Shown here: positions 1 through 7,797 of the stretch, piece after piece
Layout of the letters: the number at the start of each line of letters is the position of its first letter
Numbering within the stretch: the stretch's first letter is position 1
DNA from: Allostella vacuolata
Lineage (GTDB): Bacteria > Pseudomonadota > Alphaproteobacteria > ATCC43930 > Allostellaceae
Direction: 5' to 3'
DNA: 64,000 bases
Assembly (NCBI GenBank): GCA_006739055.1
Contig: AP019702.1
Coordinates: 2,567,388 to 2,631,387, forward strand
Notes under the pieces: model-generated
Told to the model about the DNA's origin: nothing
Seen by the model: the letters and a program-made list of their open reading frames with translations, nothing else
Database searches by the model: none
Program-made: the position numbers and the translations under genes

Positions 1-125
1 TCCTGGCGTCCCTCCGGCTGATCTACACCGTCACCTTCCTGCCGAAGCTGCGGGAGCCGCTGGCGGCGATGATCAAGGACGTGCTGCTGCCGAAGATGCT
101 GGCGGCGGACAAGGCCGCAGGCTGA
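1..125 (+). CDS. C-terminal end of an unidentified protein (partial)
   Basis: An open frame enters from the left edge (codons begin at base 3) and ends at a TGA at 123-125. The 40 visible residues are Leu/Lys/Ala-rich, including IYTVTFLPKLREPLAAM and a final AADKAAG. They are too few to assign a family. The next gene starts 19 bases downstream after a GGAGG-like ribosome site, so the two could be co-transcribed. No function is proposed. Confidence 0.6.
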   Translation, partial: LASLRLIYTVTFLPKLREPLAAMIKDVLLPKMLAADKAAG

Positions 126-144
126 TCGCTGGAGGCGAGGCCGC

Positions 145-537
145 ATGGACCGGTTCACGGGCGGATGCCTGTGCGGCGATGTCCGCATCGTGGCATCGGG
201 ACGGCCGTTCAGGGTCGGACTGTGCCACTGCCTAGACTGCCGCAAGCACCATGGAGCCCTGTTCTACGCCGCCGCGGTGTTCCCCCGGGAGGCGGTCACG
301 ATCGCGGGGGAAACCCGGGACTATGCCGGGCGACATTTCTGTCCCCGCTGCGGCTCGTCGGTCTTCGCGCGCAGCGGGGACGAGATCGAGGTGCACCTCG
401 GATCCCTGGATGCCCCGGACCAGCTGCTGCCGACCTATGAAAGCTGGACCATCCGCCGCGAGTCCTGGCTGCCGCCGTTTCCCCTCGCAAGACGGTACGA
501 CCGCGACCGCGACGGCATGACCCGCTTCGAGGAGTAG
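145..537 (+). CDS. GFA-family (glutathione-dependent formaldehyde-activating-like) zinc protein
   Basis: The 130-residue protein has the cysteine layout of the GFA/CENP-V fold: GGCLCG near residue 10, CHCLDCRK near residue 30 and CPRCGSSVF near residue 67. These are the zinc-binding positions of the family. Members such as Gfa bind S-hydroxymethyl-glutathione, but most homologues have no proven substrate, so only the fold is assigned. The ATG follows GGAGGCGAGG. Length is normal for a single-domain member. Confidence 0.85.
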   Translation: MDRFTGGCLCGDVRIVASGRPFRVGLCHCLDCRKHHGALFYAAAVFPREAVTIAGETRDYAGRHFCPRCGSSVFARSGDEIEVHLGSLDAPDQLLPTYESWTIRRESWLPPFPLARRYDRDRDGMTRFEE

Positions 538-655
538 GGTGGACGGCGAACCCTCCGGCCTCGATCTGGCGCGGACATTGGGCAAAGTCCCAACCAAGCC
601 GGCCGAACGGTTAACGCACAGCCGCAAGAAAACCGCGTAGCCTATTGATATTAAA

Positions 656-732
656 TGGCGTCCCCGGCGAGATTCGAACTCACGACCCCAGGATTAGGAA
701 TCCTGTGCTCTATCCTGCTGAGCTACGGGGAC
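656..732 (-). tRNA. tRNA-Arg(CCT)
   Basis: The minus strand folds as a full cloverleaf of 77 bases. The acceptor stem GTCCCCG (732-726) pairs with CGGGGAC (666-660), the anticodon stem-loop CAGGA-TTCCTAA-TCCTG gives anticodon CCT, and the T loop is GTTCGAATC. CCA is encoded at 658-656 after discriminator G. It decodes AGG, a rare arginine codon in GC-rich genomes. Confidence 0.95.
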
Positions 733-743
733 AGGCCGGCGCC

Positions 744-749
744 CTTATA
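744..749 (-). promoter_or_regulatory. probable -10 element of the tRNA-Arg promoter
   Basis: On the minus strand TATAAG lies 11 bases upstream of the mature tRNA 5' end, an unusual AT-rich hexamer in this GC-rich context. A matching -35 is weak (TTCCGA at 18-base spacing), so only the -10 is called. Confidence 0.45.
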
Positions 750-924
750 GCAGGGGTCGGGGCGGGTTCGGAAGCCGGGTGTCGCGCGGCCCGGCCCGCG
801 GCGTATCGGAGCGGGCGAGAATTTCTCGGGGGCGGCGGGGCGGATGGCGGTGCCGCGGCCGGCGGGTTCGGCTAGTATCGTTCCCCAACATCAATCCACG
901 AAGCCAATCCGGGAGGATCCGAGA

Positions 925-3087
925 ATGTCGGTGCAGAGCGAGCGGGCCGCGGCGGTCGCCGCGACCGTCGCGCGGGTGCGTGCGATCGAGGCGACCCAGG
1001 GGACGGGGCGCCAGGCCCTGGACGCGATCGCGGCCGAGGTGACGGCGCTGGCAGCCCAGACCGCGCTGTTCCCGCCGGCGCACTTCGCGGTCGCCGGCGG
1101 CAAGGGCACCATCTACCGCCTGTCGGAGGATGCCGACCACCGCTTCGCCCTCTACGCCTCGGCCGGCGTACCCGGCAAGGCGCAGCCGCCGCACGACCAC
1201 ACCACCTGGGCGGTGATCAGCGGCGTCTACGGCGAGGAGCGCAACACCTTCTGGAAGCGCACCGACAACGGCGCCGAGGAGGGGGTGGCGACGCTGGAGG
1301 AGACGGGCGGATACACGGTCCGCCGCGGCAACTCGGTCAGCTTCGGGCCCGACGACATCCATTCCATCCATGTCGCCGGCAAGCAGCCCTCGCTCCACCT
1401 GCACATGTACGGCATGAGCCTGGAACACCTGCCGCAGCGCCGCGTCTTCGAGACGGCGTCCGGCACGTCCGCCATCTTCCCGCCGCCCGCGATCGTCAAG
1501 GCGCCGCTGGTCGAGGCGGCCGAGCTGAAGGCCATGCTGGGCGACGGCGGCGAGCTGGCCCTGGTCGACGTGCGCGAGGAGGGGCCGTTCAGCGACGGCC
1601 ACCTGTTCCTCGCCATCTCGGTCCCGCTCAGCCGCTTCGAGCCGCGCTTCGCCCCCGTGGTGCCGCGCCGGTCGACCCGGATCGTGCTGGTCGACGAGGA
1701 CGAGACGCTGGCCCACCGTGCCGCCGCCAAGCTGCAGCAGGCCGGCTATCGTGACGTCTCCGTGCTCGCGGGCGGGCAGGGGTCGTGGAAGGCCGCCGGC
1801 TACGAGATCTTCTCGGGCGTCAACGTGCCGAGCAAGGCGTTCGGCGAGATCGTCGAGCATGCCTGCGAGACGCCGCGGCTGGAGGCGTCCGAGATCCAGG
1901 CGCTGATGGATGCCGGCACCGACATGGTGGTGCTCGACAGCCGGCCCTGGCCCGAATACGTCAACATGAGCATCCCGACCGGCATCGACTGCCCGGGGGC
2001 GGAACTGGTCTACCGGGTCAACGACATCGTCCGGTCCCCGGACACGCTGGTCGTCGTCAACTGCGCCGGCCGCACCCGCAGCATCATCGGCGCGCAGTCG
2101 CTGATCAATGCCGGCCTGCCGAACCGGGTCGTCGCGCTCAAGAACGGCACCATGGGCTGGCATCTGGCCGGCCTGCAGGTGGACCGCGGCGCGGGCCGCA
2201 TGGCGCCCGCCCCCAGCGCGGAGGGCATCGCGCGCGCCCGGGAAATGGCCGCCGCCGTCGGCGCCCGGGTCGGCGTGCCGACCATCGACGAGGCGCAGCT
2301 TGCCGCCTGGCGGGCGGAGGAGGGGCGGACCACCTTCCTGCTCGACGTGCGCACGCCCGAGGAGTTCGAGGCCGGCCACCGCCCGGATTCGCGCCACGCC
2401 CCGGGCGGGCAGCTGGTGCAGGCGACCGACACCTATGTCGGCACCCGCGGCGCCCGCATCGTCGTGGTCGACAATGACGGGGTGCGCGCGACCATGACCG
2501 CGTCCTGGCTGATCCAGATGGGCTGGGAGGCGGCCGTGCTGGCCGACGGGCTCTCGGGCCGGGCCCTGGTCGCCGGGCCGGCGCCGATGGAGATCCTGGG
2601 CGGGCTGCCCGAGGTGCGCGAGGTGACGTCCACCGAGCTGCAGGCGCTGCTGGCCGAGGGCCGGGCGACCGTCGTCGACATCGATACCAGCCTGCGCTAC
2701 CGCGCCGGCCACATCCCAGGCTCCTGGTTCGCCGTGCGCTCGCAGTTCGCCGCCTCCCTGCCCAAGGTCCCCGCGGCCGAGCTGGTGGTCGTCACCTCGT
2801 CCGACGGGATGTTCGCCAGACTGGCCGCACCGGAGGCCGCCCGCATCCTGGGCCGGCCGGCGGCGGTGCTGGCCGGCGGCACCCGCGGCTGGAAGGCGGC
2901 CGGTCTGCCGCTCGCCAAGGGCTTCGAGAACATGGCCGACGAGCCGCGCGACGTATGGTACCGCCCCTACGATCGCGACACCGGGATCGAGGAGGCGATG
3001 CACCAGTACCTGACCTGGGAAGTCGACCTGGTCGCCCAGGTCGAGCGCGACGGCGACGCCCGCTTCCGCGTGGTGACCGCGGCCTGA
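925..3087 (+). CDS. cysteine-dioxygenase-like cupin fused to four rhodanese domains
   Basis: The 720-residue protein starts at the ATG preceded by GGGAGGA rather than at an upstream in-frame ATG at 844. Residues about 60-190 form a thiol-dioxygenase-like cupin with PPHDHTTW (H90, H92) and a later DIHSIHV histidine, the 3-His iron site of cysteine dioxygenases. Four rhodanese-like repeats follow at about 195-297, 318-418, 452-548 and 567-662. Only the second has a catalytic-type cysteine (C380 in VVNCAGRTRS); the others have Asp or Ser there. The arrangement suggests thiol oxidation coupled to sulfane-sulfur handling, with three repeats being structural. The neighbour metC-like gene starts 52 bases downstream, supporting a sulfur amino acid role. 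The substrate is not determined. Confidence 0.85.
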   Translation: MSVQSERAAAVAATVARVRAIEATQGTGRQALDAIAAEVTALAAQTALFPPAHFAVAGGKGTIYRLSEDADHRFALYASAGVPGKAQPPHDHTTWAVISGVYGEERNTFWKRTDNGAEEGVATLEETGGYTVRRGNSVSFGPDDIHSIHVAGKQPSLHLHMYGMSLEHLPQRRVFETASGTSAIFPPPAIVKAPLVEAAELKAMLGDGGELALVDVREEGPFSDGHLFLAISVPLSRFEPRFAPVVPRRSTRIVLVDEDETLAHRAAAKLQQAGYRDVSVLAGGQGSWKAAGYEIFSGVNVPSKAFGEIVEHACETPRLEASEIQALMDAGTDMVVLDSRPWPEYVNMSIPTGIDCPGAELVYRVNDIVRSPDTLVVVNCAGRTRSIIGAQSLINAGLPNRVVALKNGTMGWHLAGLQVDRGAGRMAPAPSAEGIARAREMAAAVGARVGVPTIDEAQLAAWRAEEGRTTFLLDVRTPEEFEAGHRPDSRHAPGGQLVQATDTYVGTRGARIVVVDNDGVRATMTASWLIQMGWEAAVLADGLSGRALVAGPAPMEILGGLPEVREVTSTELQALLAEGRATVVDIDTSLRYRAGHIPGSWFAVRSQFAASLPKVPAAELVVVTSSDGMFARLAAPEAARILGRPAAVLAGGTRGWKAAGLPLAKGFENMADEPRDVWYRPYDRDTGIEEAMHQYLTWEVDLVAQVERDGDARFRVVTAA

Positions 3088-3139
3088 CCGTCTCAATCTT
3101 CAAACCAAGAAACCCACCCCGCAGAACGAGGGTCCGTTC

Positions 3140-4348
3140 ATGGACAAGGAACACCAGGCGAGGATGCGTCGGGACACGCTGCTGACGCATCTCGGCAGCC
3201 ACCCGCGCGACAATCACGGCGCGGTCAACCCGCCCGTCTACCACGCCTCCACCATCACCTTCCCGACCGTGGCGGCGCGCGAGGCCGCGCGTGCCAAGAA
3301 GTTCGAGGGCGTGACCTACGGCCGTTCCGGCACGCCCACCATCTTCGCGCTGGAAGAGGCGCTGGCCGGCATCGAGGGCGGCTACCGCGCGATGCTGGTC
3401 TCGTCCGGCCTGGCGGCGATCACGGTGGCCATGCTGGCCTTCGTCTCGGCCGGCGACCATGTGCTGGTGGCCGACACGGTCTATGGGCCGACCCGCAACC
3501 TGTGCGACAAGGTGCTGAAGCGCTTCGGGGTCGAGGTCACCTACTACGACCCGCTGATCGGCGGCGGCATCGCCGGGCTGATCCGGCCCAACACCAAGGT
3601 CGTCTATTGCGAGAGCCCGGGCTCGCTCACCTTCGAGATCCAGGACATCCCGGCGATCGCGGCGGCCGCGCACGCCCGCGGCGTCAAGGTGCTGCACGAC
3701 AACACCTGGGGCACGCCCTACTTCTTCCCGTCGTTCGAGCGCGGCGTCGACGTCTCCATCCACGCCGCGACCAAGTACATCGTCGGCCATTCCGACGCGA
3801 TGCTGGGCGCCATCGTCACCAACCAGGAATGCTTCCTGCCGGTGCGCCAGTCGATGGCCGACCTCGGCTACTGCGCCGGGCCCGACGACGTCTATTTCGG
3901 CCTGCGCGGCCTGCGCACCATGGCGGTGCGCCTGAAGCAGCACCAGGAGAGCGCGCTGCACATCGCGGCCTGGCTGCGCGACCGGCCGGAGGTGGCCGAG
4001 GTGCTCTATCCGGCCCTGCCCGGGGCGCCCGGCCACGAGTTGTGGAAGCGCGATTTCCTCGGCGCCTGCGGGCTCTTCTCGATGGTGCTCAAGCCCGCTG
4101 CCAAGCCCGGGGTGGACGCGTTGCTGGACGGCATGCGCCTCTTCGCCATGGGCGCCAGTTGGGGCGGGTTCGAGAGCCTGATCCTGCCCTCCCACCCCGA
4201 GGACCTGCGCACCGCCACCCGCTGGGCCGGCGCCGGCCCGGTCCTGCGCCTGCATATCGGCCTGGAGGATCCGCAGGACCTGATCGAGGACCTGGCGGAC
4301 GGTTTCGACCGCATGGCCGCGGTCAACCGCGCGGCCGCGGCGGAATAG
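3140..4348 (+). CDS. metC: cystathionine beta-lyase (PLP, Cys/Met metabolism family)
   Basis: The 402-residue protein belongs to the trans-sulfuration PLP family. Visible landmarks are YGRSGTPT, a glycine-rich SSGLAAI segment, and the Schiff-base lysine K212 in IHAATKYIVGHSD. FGL-type residues near the C terminus (MGASWGGFESL) fit beta-lyases, which cleave cystathionine to homocysteine, pyruvate and ammonia. Related enzymes can desulfhydrate cysteine, so the exact substrate is inferred. Its position directly after the cupin-rhodanese gene links the two. Confidence 0.85.
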   Translation: MDKEHQARMRRDTLLTHLGSHPRDNHGAVNPPVYHASTITFPTVAAREAARAKKFEGVTYGRSGTPTIFALEEALAGIEGGYRAMLVSSGLAAITVAMLAFVSAGDHVLVADTVYGPTRNLCDKVLKRFGVEVTYYDPLIGGGIAGLIRPNTKVVYCESPGSLTFEIQDIPAIAAAAHARGVKVLHDNTWGTPYFFPSFERGVDVSIHAATKYIVGHSDAMLGAIVTNQECFLPVRQSMADLGYCAGPDDVYFGLRGLRTMAVRLKQHQESALHIAAWLRDRPEVAEVLYPALPGAPGHELWKRDFLGACGLFSMVLKPAAKPGVDALLDGMRLFAMGASWGGFESLILPSHPEDLRTATRWAGAGPVLRLHIGLEDPQDLIEDLADGFDRMAAVNRAAAAE

Positions 4349-4357
4349 AGGGAAGGC

Positions 4358-4385
4358 GGCCGCCGGAACGCATCGTCCGGCGGCC
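4358..4385 (+). terminator. hairpin terminator after metC
   Basis: A perfect 10-bp stem (GGCCGCCGGA / TCCGGCGGCC) with an 8-base loop begins 10 bases after the metC stop. The following TCTATCC is only mildly T-rich, so it may act as a stalling or 3'-end hairpin rather than a textbook intrinsic terminator. Confidence 0.6.
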
Positions 4386-4396
4386 TCTATCCTCAG

Positions 4397-4455
4397 ATAT
4401 GGAATGAGATATTATTCGCAATATATTGATTTATATAGATAAATTATAAATGAAA
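4397..4455. other. AT-rich patch beside repeat element
   Basis: About 59 bases are dominated by A and T (for example TATTATTCGCAATATATTG), in sharp contrast to the GC-rich surroundings. It holds no gene. It lies between the metC hairpin and the structured repeat. It could be a promoter-like or nucleoid-protein-binding segment or the remnant of inserted DNA. Confidence 0.6.
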
Positions 4456-4472
4456 GCGGGACGCTGCCCATC

Positions 4473-4591
4473 GGCCAAAGCGTCCCTCGACTACGCTCGG
4501 GATGAGGGCCGTCTCGATCGGCGGAAGCACTCGTGGATAAAGGAAATTTCCTCACCCTGAGCGCAGTCGAAGGGCGCTTTAGCCGTCGGCC
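4473..4591 (-). repeat. structured interspersed repeat, copy 1 (about 119 bp)
   Basis: Two imperfect inverted arms (4473-4507 and 4550-4591) share the core AAAGCG-CCCTCGACT-GCTC-GGATGAGG and flank a 42-base loop. The same element, in the opposite orientation, occurs at 45206-45326. After reverse-complementing copy 1, the 22-base loop segments 4525-4546 and 45245-45266 match at 19 positions. The loop conservation shows a real repeat family rather than two chance hairpins. A partial third arm lies at 4654-4677. It resembles the REP/palindromic families common between alphaproteobacterial genes. Confidence 0.8.
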
Positions 4592-4653
4592 AGTACTCCA
4601 TTCGGTGGCCGCCGGCGATTTCATTCCCGGCGGATCGGGCCGACCGGTGGGAA

Positions 4654-4677
4654 CTCATCCCGAGCCTGATCGAGGCA
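4654..4677. repeat. isolated repeat half-arm
   Basis: CTCATCCCGAGCCTG followed by ATCGAGGCAC matches the right arm of the element at 45286-45310 (CTCATCCCGAGCCTGGTCGAGG) with few changes. No partner arm is visible nearby, so it is a solitary or decayed half-element. Confidence 0.6.
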
Positions 4678-4701
4678 CATTCCTGCCGATGTCCGGCGCG
4701 C

Positions 4702-5463
4702 CTACTGATCCGTCTCCCGCTCCGCCAGCATGGTGCGCGCCACGCGCTCGACCGGCGGGCCCTCGGCGTCGGCGATCTCGCGCAGCAGCTTCTGCAGGAT
4801 GGCGTTGGGGAATGCCTGGGCCTCGGTGGCGACGATCAGGAAGCTGTTCGGCCCGCCCACCACATGGTCGCGGTAATACTCATCGAGCGGCGGCTCCGGC
4901 GGCCAGGTCCAGGCCGGCTTGGGGCGCATGATGGCCAGCCCGTTGACGGTCACCCCGGCCGCGACCGCCGCGTCGCGGGCGGCGGCCGGCAGGCGGCCAT
5001 GGTTGTTGACCCCGTCGCCCGACACGTCGATCACCTTGCGCTGCCCCTCGAAGGCGTTGCCTTCGATCAGGATCACCCCGGCATCGATGGCGGCGCCGAT
5101 CGCGGTCCAGCTCTGCGACACCCGCGGCTGCGCCCACAGGCGCGCGGCGAAGCCGTCGGCCGCCTCCTTGCCGTCGATCTGCGACCAGCCGACCACCACC
5201 CGTTGGTACTCGGCTGCCGACCACTCGACATAGGTGACGGCGATGCTCCCGGTCCGGCCGGAGCGGATGGCATCGACGATGCGCGGGTCGCGGAAGGCGC
5301 GGGCATAGCCCTCGCGCTGCAGGCGCCCGTCGGCCTCGTCGATCGAGTGCGAGACGTCGACCGCCAGCACCAGCTCCAGGTCGACCGGCACGCCGTCGGC
5401 CCGCGCCGCCCCCGCGGCCAGCAGGGCTGCCAGGACCCCCAGCGCATGGGCCGTCCGGCGCAT
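4702..5463 (-). CDS. secreted DUF1194 / von Willebrand factor A-like protein (paralogue 2)
   Basis: The 253-residue protein has an N-terminal signal peptide (hydrophobic residues about 7-18, cleavage likely after ARA). A VWA-like domain follows, with a metal-ion-dependent adhesion site DVSHS near residue 36 and the family motif VIDVSGDGVNNHGR near 143. DUF1194 proteins are exported and have no established biochemical role; the MIDAS motif suggests divalent-cation-dependent protein binding. It starts 5 bases after its paralogue upstream and the two clearly arose by duplication. Confidence 0.85.
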   Translation of the reverse strand: MRRTAHALGVLAALLAAGAARADGVPVDLELVLAVDVSHSIDEADGRLQREGYARAFRDPRIVDAIRSGRTGSIAVTYVEWSAAEYQRVVVGWSQIDGKEAADGFAARLWAQPRVSQSWTAIGAAIDAGVILIEGNAFEGQRKVIDVSGDGVNNHGRLPAAARDAAVAAGVTVNGLAIMRPKPAWTWPPEPPLDEYYRDHVVGGPNSFLIVATEAQAFPNAILQKLLREIADAEGPPVERVARTMLAERETDQ

Positions 5464-5468
5464 GCGCC

Positions 5469-6200
5469 TCAGCCACCGCCTGGAAGCGCTGGAATATCAG
5501 TCTGGTCGGCGATTTCCTTGAGAAGCTTGTTGAGAACCGCCTCGCCGAACGCCTCGAAATCCTCGGCCACCGCCAGGAAGGCGCCGGGGCCGCCGATCAC
5601 GTTCTCGCGGTACCAGGCATCGAGCTCGCGGTCGGGCGGCCGGCCGAAATTGGTCCGGTCGTTCATGATGGCGAGCCCGTTGATGGTGATGCCCTTCGCC
5701 ACCGCCTCGTCGCGGGCGGCGGCGGCCGGGCGTCCGGAATTGTTGCGGCCGTCGCCGGAGATGTCGATCACCTGCCGCGTGCCCTCGAACGCCTGGCCGA
5801 ACAGCGGGACCGAGAAGTCGATCGCGCCGGAGACCGAGGTCCAGCCCCAGGACTGGCGCGGCGATGCCGCCAGCCGGTCGGCGAAGGCGCGCGCGCTGGC
5901 CTCGTCCTCGATCAGCGTCCAGCCGATGATGTGGCGCTGGAAATCGACCGCGGCCCATTCGACGTAGGTGACGCCGATGCGGCCCAGCGGGCCGTTGGCG
6001 ATGGCGCGGATGATGCGCGGGTTGCGGAACGCCTCCACATAGCCCTGGCGCTGCAGCTGCGCCTCGACCTCGTCGACCGAGCGCGACACGTCGACCGCCA
6101 GCACCAGCTCGACATCGACCGGCTCGATCGCCAGCGCCGCGGGCGGCGTCGCGCCGACGACCAGGAACGCAGCCAGAATCGACCGAGTCAGCACGCCCAT
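5469..6200 (-). CDS. secreted DUF1194 / von Willebrand factor A-like protein (paralogue 1)
   Basis: The 243-residue protein has a signal peptide (ILAAFLVVGATPPAALA), the MIDAS DVSRS near residue 36, and VIDISGDGRNNSGR near 142. It parallels the downstream paralogue along its whole length, including the WAAVDFQ/WSAAEYQ and NGLAIM segments. The gene lies 9 bases downstream of the EamA transporter gene on the same strand, so the three are probably one transcript. The function is unknown; a periplasmic or surface binding role is inferred from the VWA fold. Confidence 0.85.
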   Translation of the reverse strand: MGVLTRSILAAFLVVGATPPAALAIEPVDVELVLAVDVSRSVDEVEAQLQRQGYVEAFRNPRIIRAIANGPLGRIGVTYVEWAAVDFQRHIIGWTLIEDEASARAFADRLAASPRQSWGWTSVSGAIDFSVPLFGQAFEGTRQVIDISGDGRNNSGRPAAAARDEAVAKGITINGLAIMNDRTNFGRPPDRELDAWYRENVIGGPGAFLAVAEDFEAFGEAVLNKLLKEIADQTDIPALPGGG

Positions 6201-6209
6201 GAAGGAAGA

Positions 6210-7130
6210 CTAGCGCGTCGGCAGGCGCGCGTCCCGTCTCGTCTTCGCTTCCCGCCAGGCGATGTAGACGGTGGAGGCGAAGATCACCGTGCCGCCGATC
6301 CAGGTCCACAGGTCCGGCACCTCGCCGAACAGGGTGAAGCCGAGCGCGGTCGCCCAGATCAGCTTCAGGAAGTCGAACGGCAGCACCACGGTCGTGTCCG
6401 CCTCGCGGAACGACTGGGCCAGCGCCACCTGCCCGATGGTGCCGAGCGTGGACAGGCCGAACAGGATCAGCAGCTGGCCCGGGTCCGGCCAGGTCCAGTA
6501 GGGCAGGGCGCAGAGGAGTGCGAGCGGCGACATCACCAGCGCCATGTAGAGGGTGATGGTGATGCTGGAATCGGTGCGCGACTGCACCTTGATGATCAGC
6601 ATCGCCATCGCCCACAGGGCCGCCGAGGTGAGGGCCAGCAGTGGCCCGGTGCCGACCTCGGCCAGGCCCGGGCGCAGGATGACGAGGGTGCCGACGAAGC
6701 CGGTGCCGATCGCCAGCCAGCGGCGCAGCCGCACCTTCTCGCCCAGGAACAGGATCGCCCCGAGCGTCGCGAAGAGCGGCGCGGTGAAGGACAGGGCCGT
6801 CACCTGGGCGAGCGGCGTGATCGACAGGGCCATGAAGTTGCACAGCATCGACACGGTGTTGATGGCGCCGCGGAACAGGTGGACGCGGGGCCTGGCGGAT
6901 TTCCAGGCGCGCGACCCCATGCGCAGCACCCAGGGCGCCAGCACCACCAGGGCGAAGACGGTGCGGAAGAAGGCGACGACGAACGGGTGCAGCTCGCCCG
7001 TCATGTGGCGGATGCCGGCCTGCATCGACATGAAGGCGGCCGTTGCCACCAGCATGAAGAGGATGCCGCGCAGGACCGACGGCGGGCGTGCGGCGGCTGG
7101 CGATGGGGTACTCTTGGGGGAAGCTGCCAT
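6210..7130 (-). CDS. EamA/DMT-family membrane transporter
   Basis: The 306-residue protein is almost entirely hydrophobic, with about ten predicted membrane spans arranged as two EamA repeats, typical of drug/metabolite transporters. Conserved family features include GELHPFVVAFFRTVFALVVL in repeat 1 and the C-terminal LWTWIGGTVIFAST span. Substrates in this superfamily range from amino acids and nucleotides to riboflavin and cannot be predicted here. It leads a probable operon with the two DUF1194 genes and is divergent from the deformylase-like gene, 46 bases away. Confidence 0.85.
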   Translation of the reverse strand: MAASPKSTPSPAAARPPSVLRGILFMLVATAAFMSMQAGIRHMTGELHPFVVAFFRTVFALVVLAPWVLRMGSRAWKSARPRVHLFRGAINTVSMLCNFMALSITPLAQVTALSFTAPLFATLGAILFLGEKVRLRRWLAIGTGFVGTLVILRPGLAEVGTGPLLALTSAALWAMAMLIIKVQSRTDSSITITLYMALVMSPLALLCALPYWTWPDPGQLLILFGLSTLGTIGQVALAQSFREADTTVVLPFDFLKLIWATALGFTLFGEVPDLWTWIGGTVIFASTVYIAWREAKTRRDARLPTR

Positions 7131-7176
7131 GAACTGCCGCCGAGCCTAGCACCCTGCCGCCGGAGATGTCGCCCGA

Positions 7177-7698
7177 ATGACCGTCCGCCCGATCGTTCCC
7201 TATCCCGATCCCGGGCTGCGCCGGGCCTGCCGTCCGGTCGAGGCGTTCGACGCGGCGCTGCGGGACCTGGCCCGCGACCTGGTCGACACGATGCGCGCGG
7301 CACCGGGCATCGGCATCACCGCCGCCCATGTCGGCGTGCCCCTGCGCCTGGCCGCGATCGAGCTCGATCCGGCCGCCGGACCGCGCTTCTATGCCAACCC
7401 GGTGGTCGAATGGGCGTCGCCCGAGCGGGCCCGCCATCCGGAAGGCAGCGTGTCCATGCCGGGCGTCCGCGACGAGGTCGAGCGTCCGGCGCGGGTCCGC
7501 GTGCGGTTCCAGGGGCTGGACGGGGCCGAGGCGGTGGAGGAGGCGGACGGGCTCCTCGCGGTCTGCCTGCAGCACGAGATCGACCAGCTCGACGGGATCT
7601 TCTGGATCGAGCGCCTGTCGCGGCTGCGGCGCGACCGCCTGGTCCGGCGGTTCGAGAAGCAGGCGCGCGCGATCGGGCCCGCGCCCGGGCGCGCCTGA
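7177..7698 (+). CDS. peptide deformylase-like protein with altered metal site
   Basis: The 173-residue protein aligns over the length of peptide deformylases, but all three signature motifs are changed. Motif 1 reads GIGITAAHVG, with His where the catalytic Gln is expected. Motif 2 reads EGSVSMPG, with S91 replacing the metal-binding Cys of EGCLS. Motif 3 reads HEIDQLDG, so H133 is kept but the second metal-binding His is Q137. Two of the three metal ligands are therefore missing, and ordinary deformylase activity is doubtful. It heads a run of genes with an oxidoreductase, a TSUP carrier and an Ldh-type enzyme. A divergent catalytic mechanism or a non-enzymatic role are both possible. Confidence 0.8.
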   Translation: MTVRPIVPYPDPGLRRACRPVEAFDAALRDLARDLVDTMRAAPGIGITAAHVGVPLRLAAIELDPAAGPRFYANPVVEWASPERARHPEGSVSMPGVRDEVERPARVRVRFQGLDGAEAVEEADGLLAVCLQHEIDQLDGIFWIERLSRLRRDRLVRRFEKQARAIGPAPGRA

Positions 7699-7797
7699 TG
7701 CCCGCGCCTGATGCCGGTGCGGACGATCTGGTTTAGCGGGCGCCCCGCGGCTAGAGTGCCGGCCGACCATCCACCATCCGGGCCTTCGTTCATCATC

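Noticed and set aside
745-3096. 783-codon open frame on the minus strand
   Set aside because: It is antisense to the cupin-rhodanese gene, has low-complexity His/Arg/Gly/Ala composition and no domain. High GC content makes such antisense frames common.
4533-4931. Reading frames over repeat copy 1, such as one with LSAVEGR
   Set aside because: The peptide is encoded by the repeat arms and the frame then runs into the antisense of a DUF1194 gene. A matching PSPVEGR peptide comes from copy 2, showing the repeat as its source.
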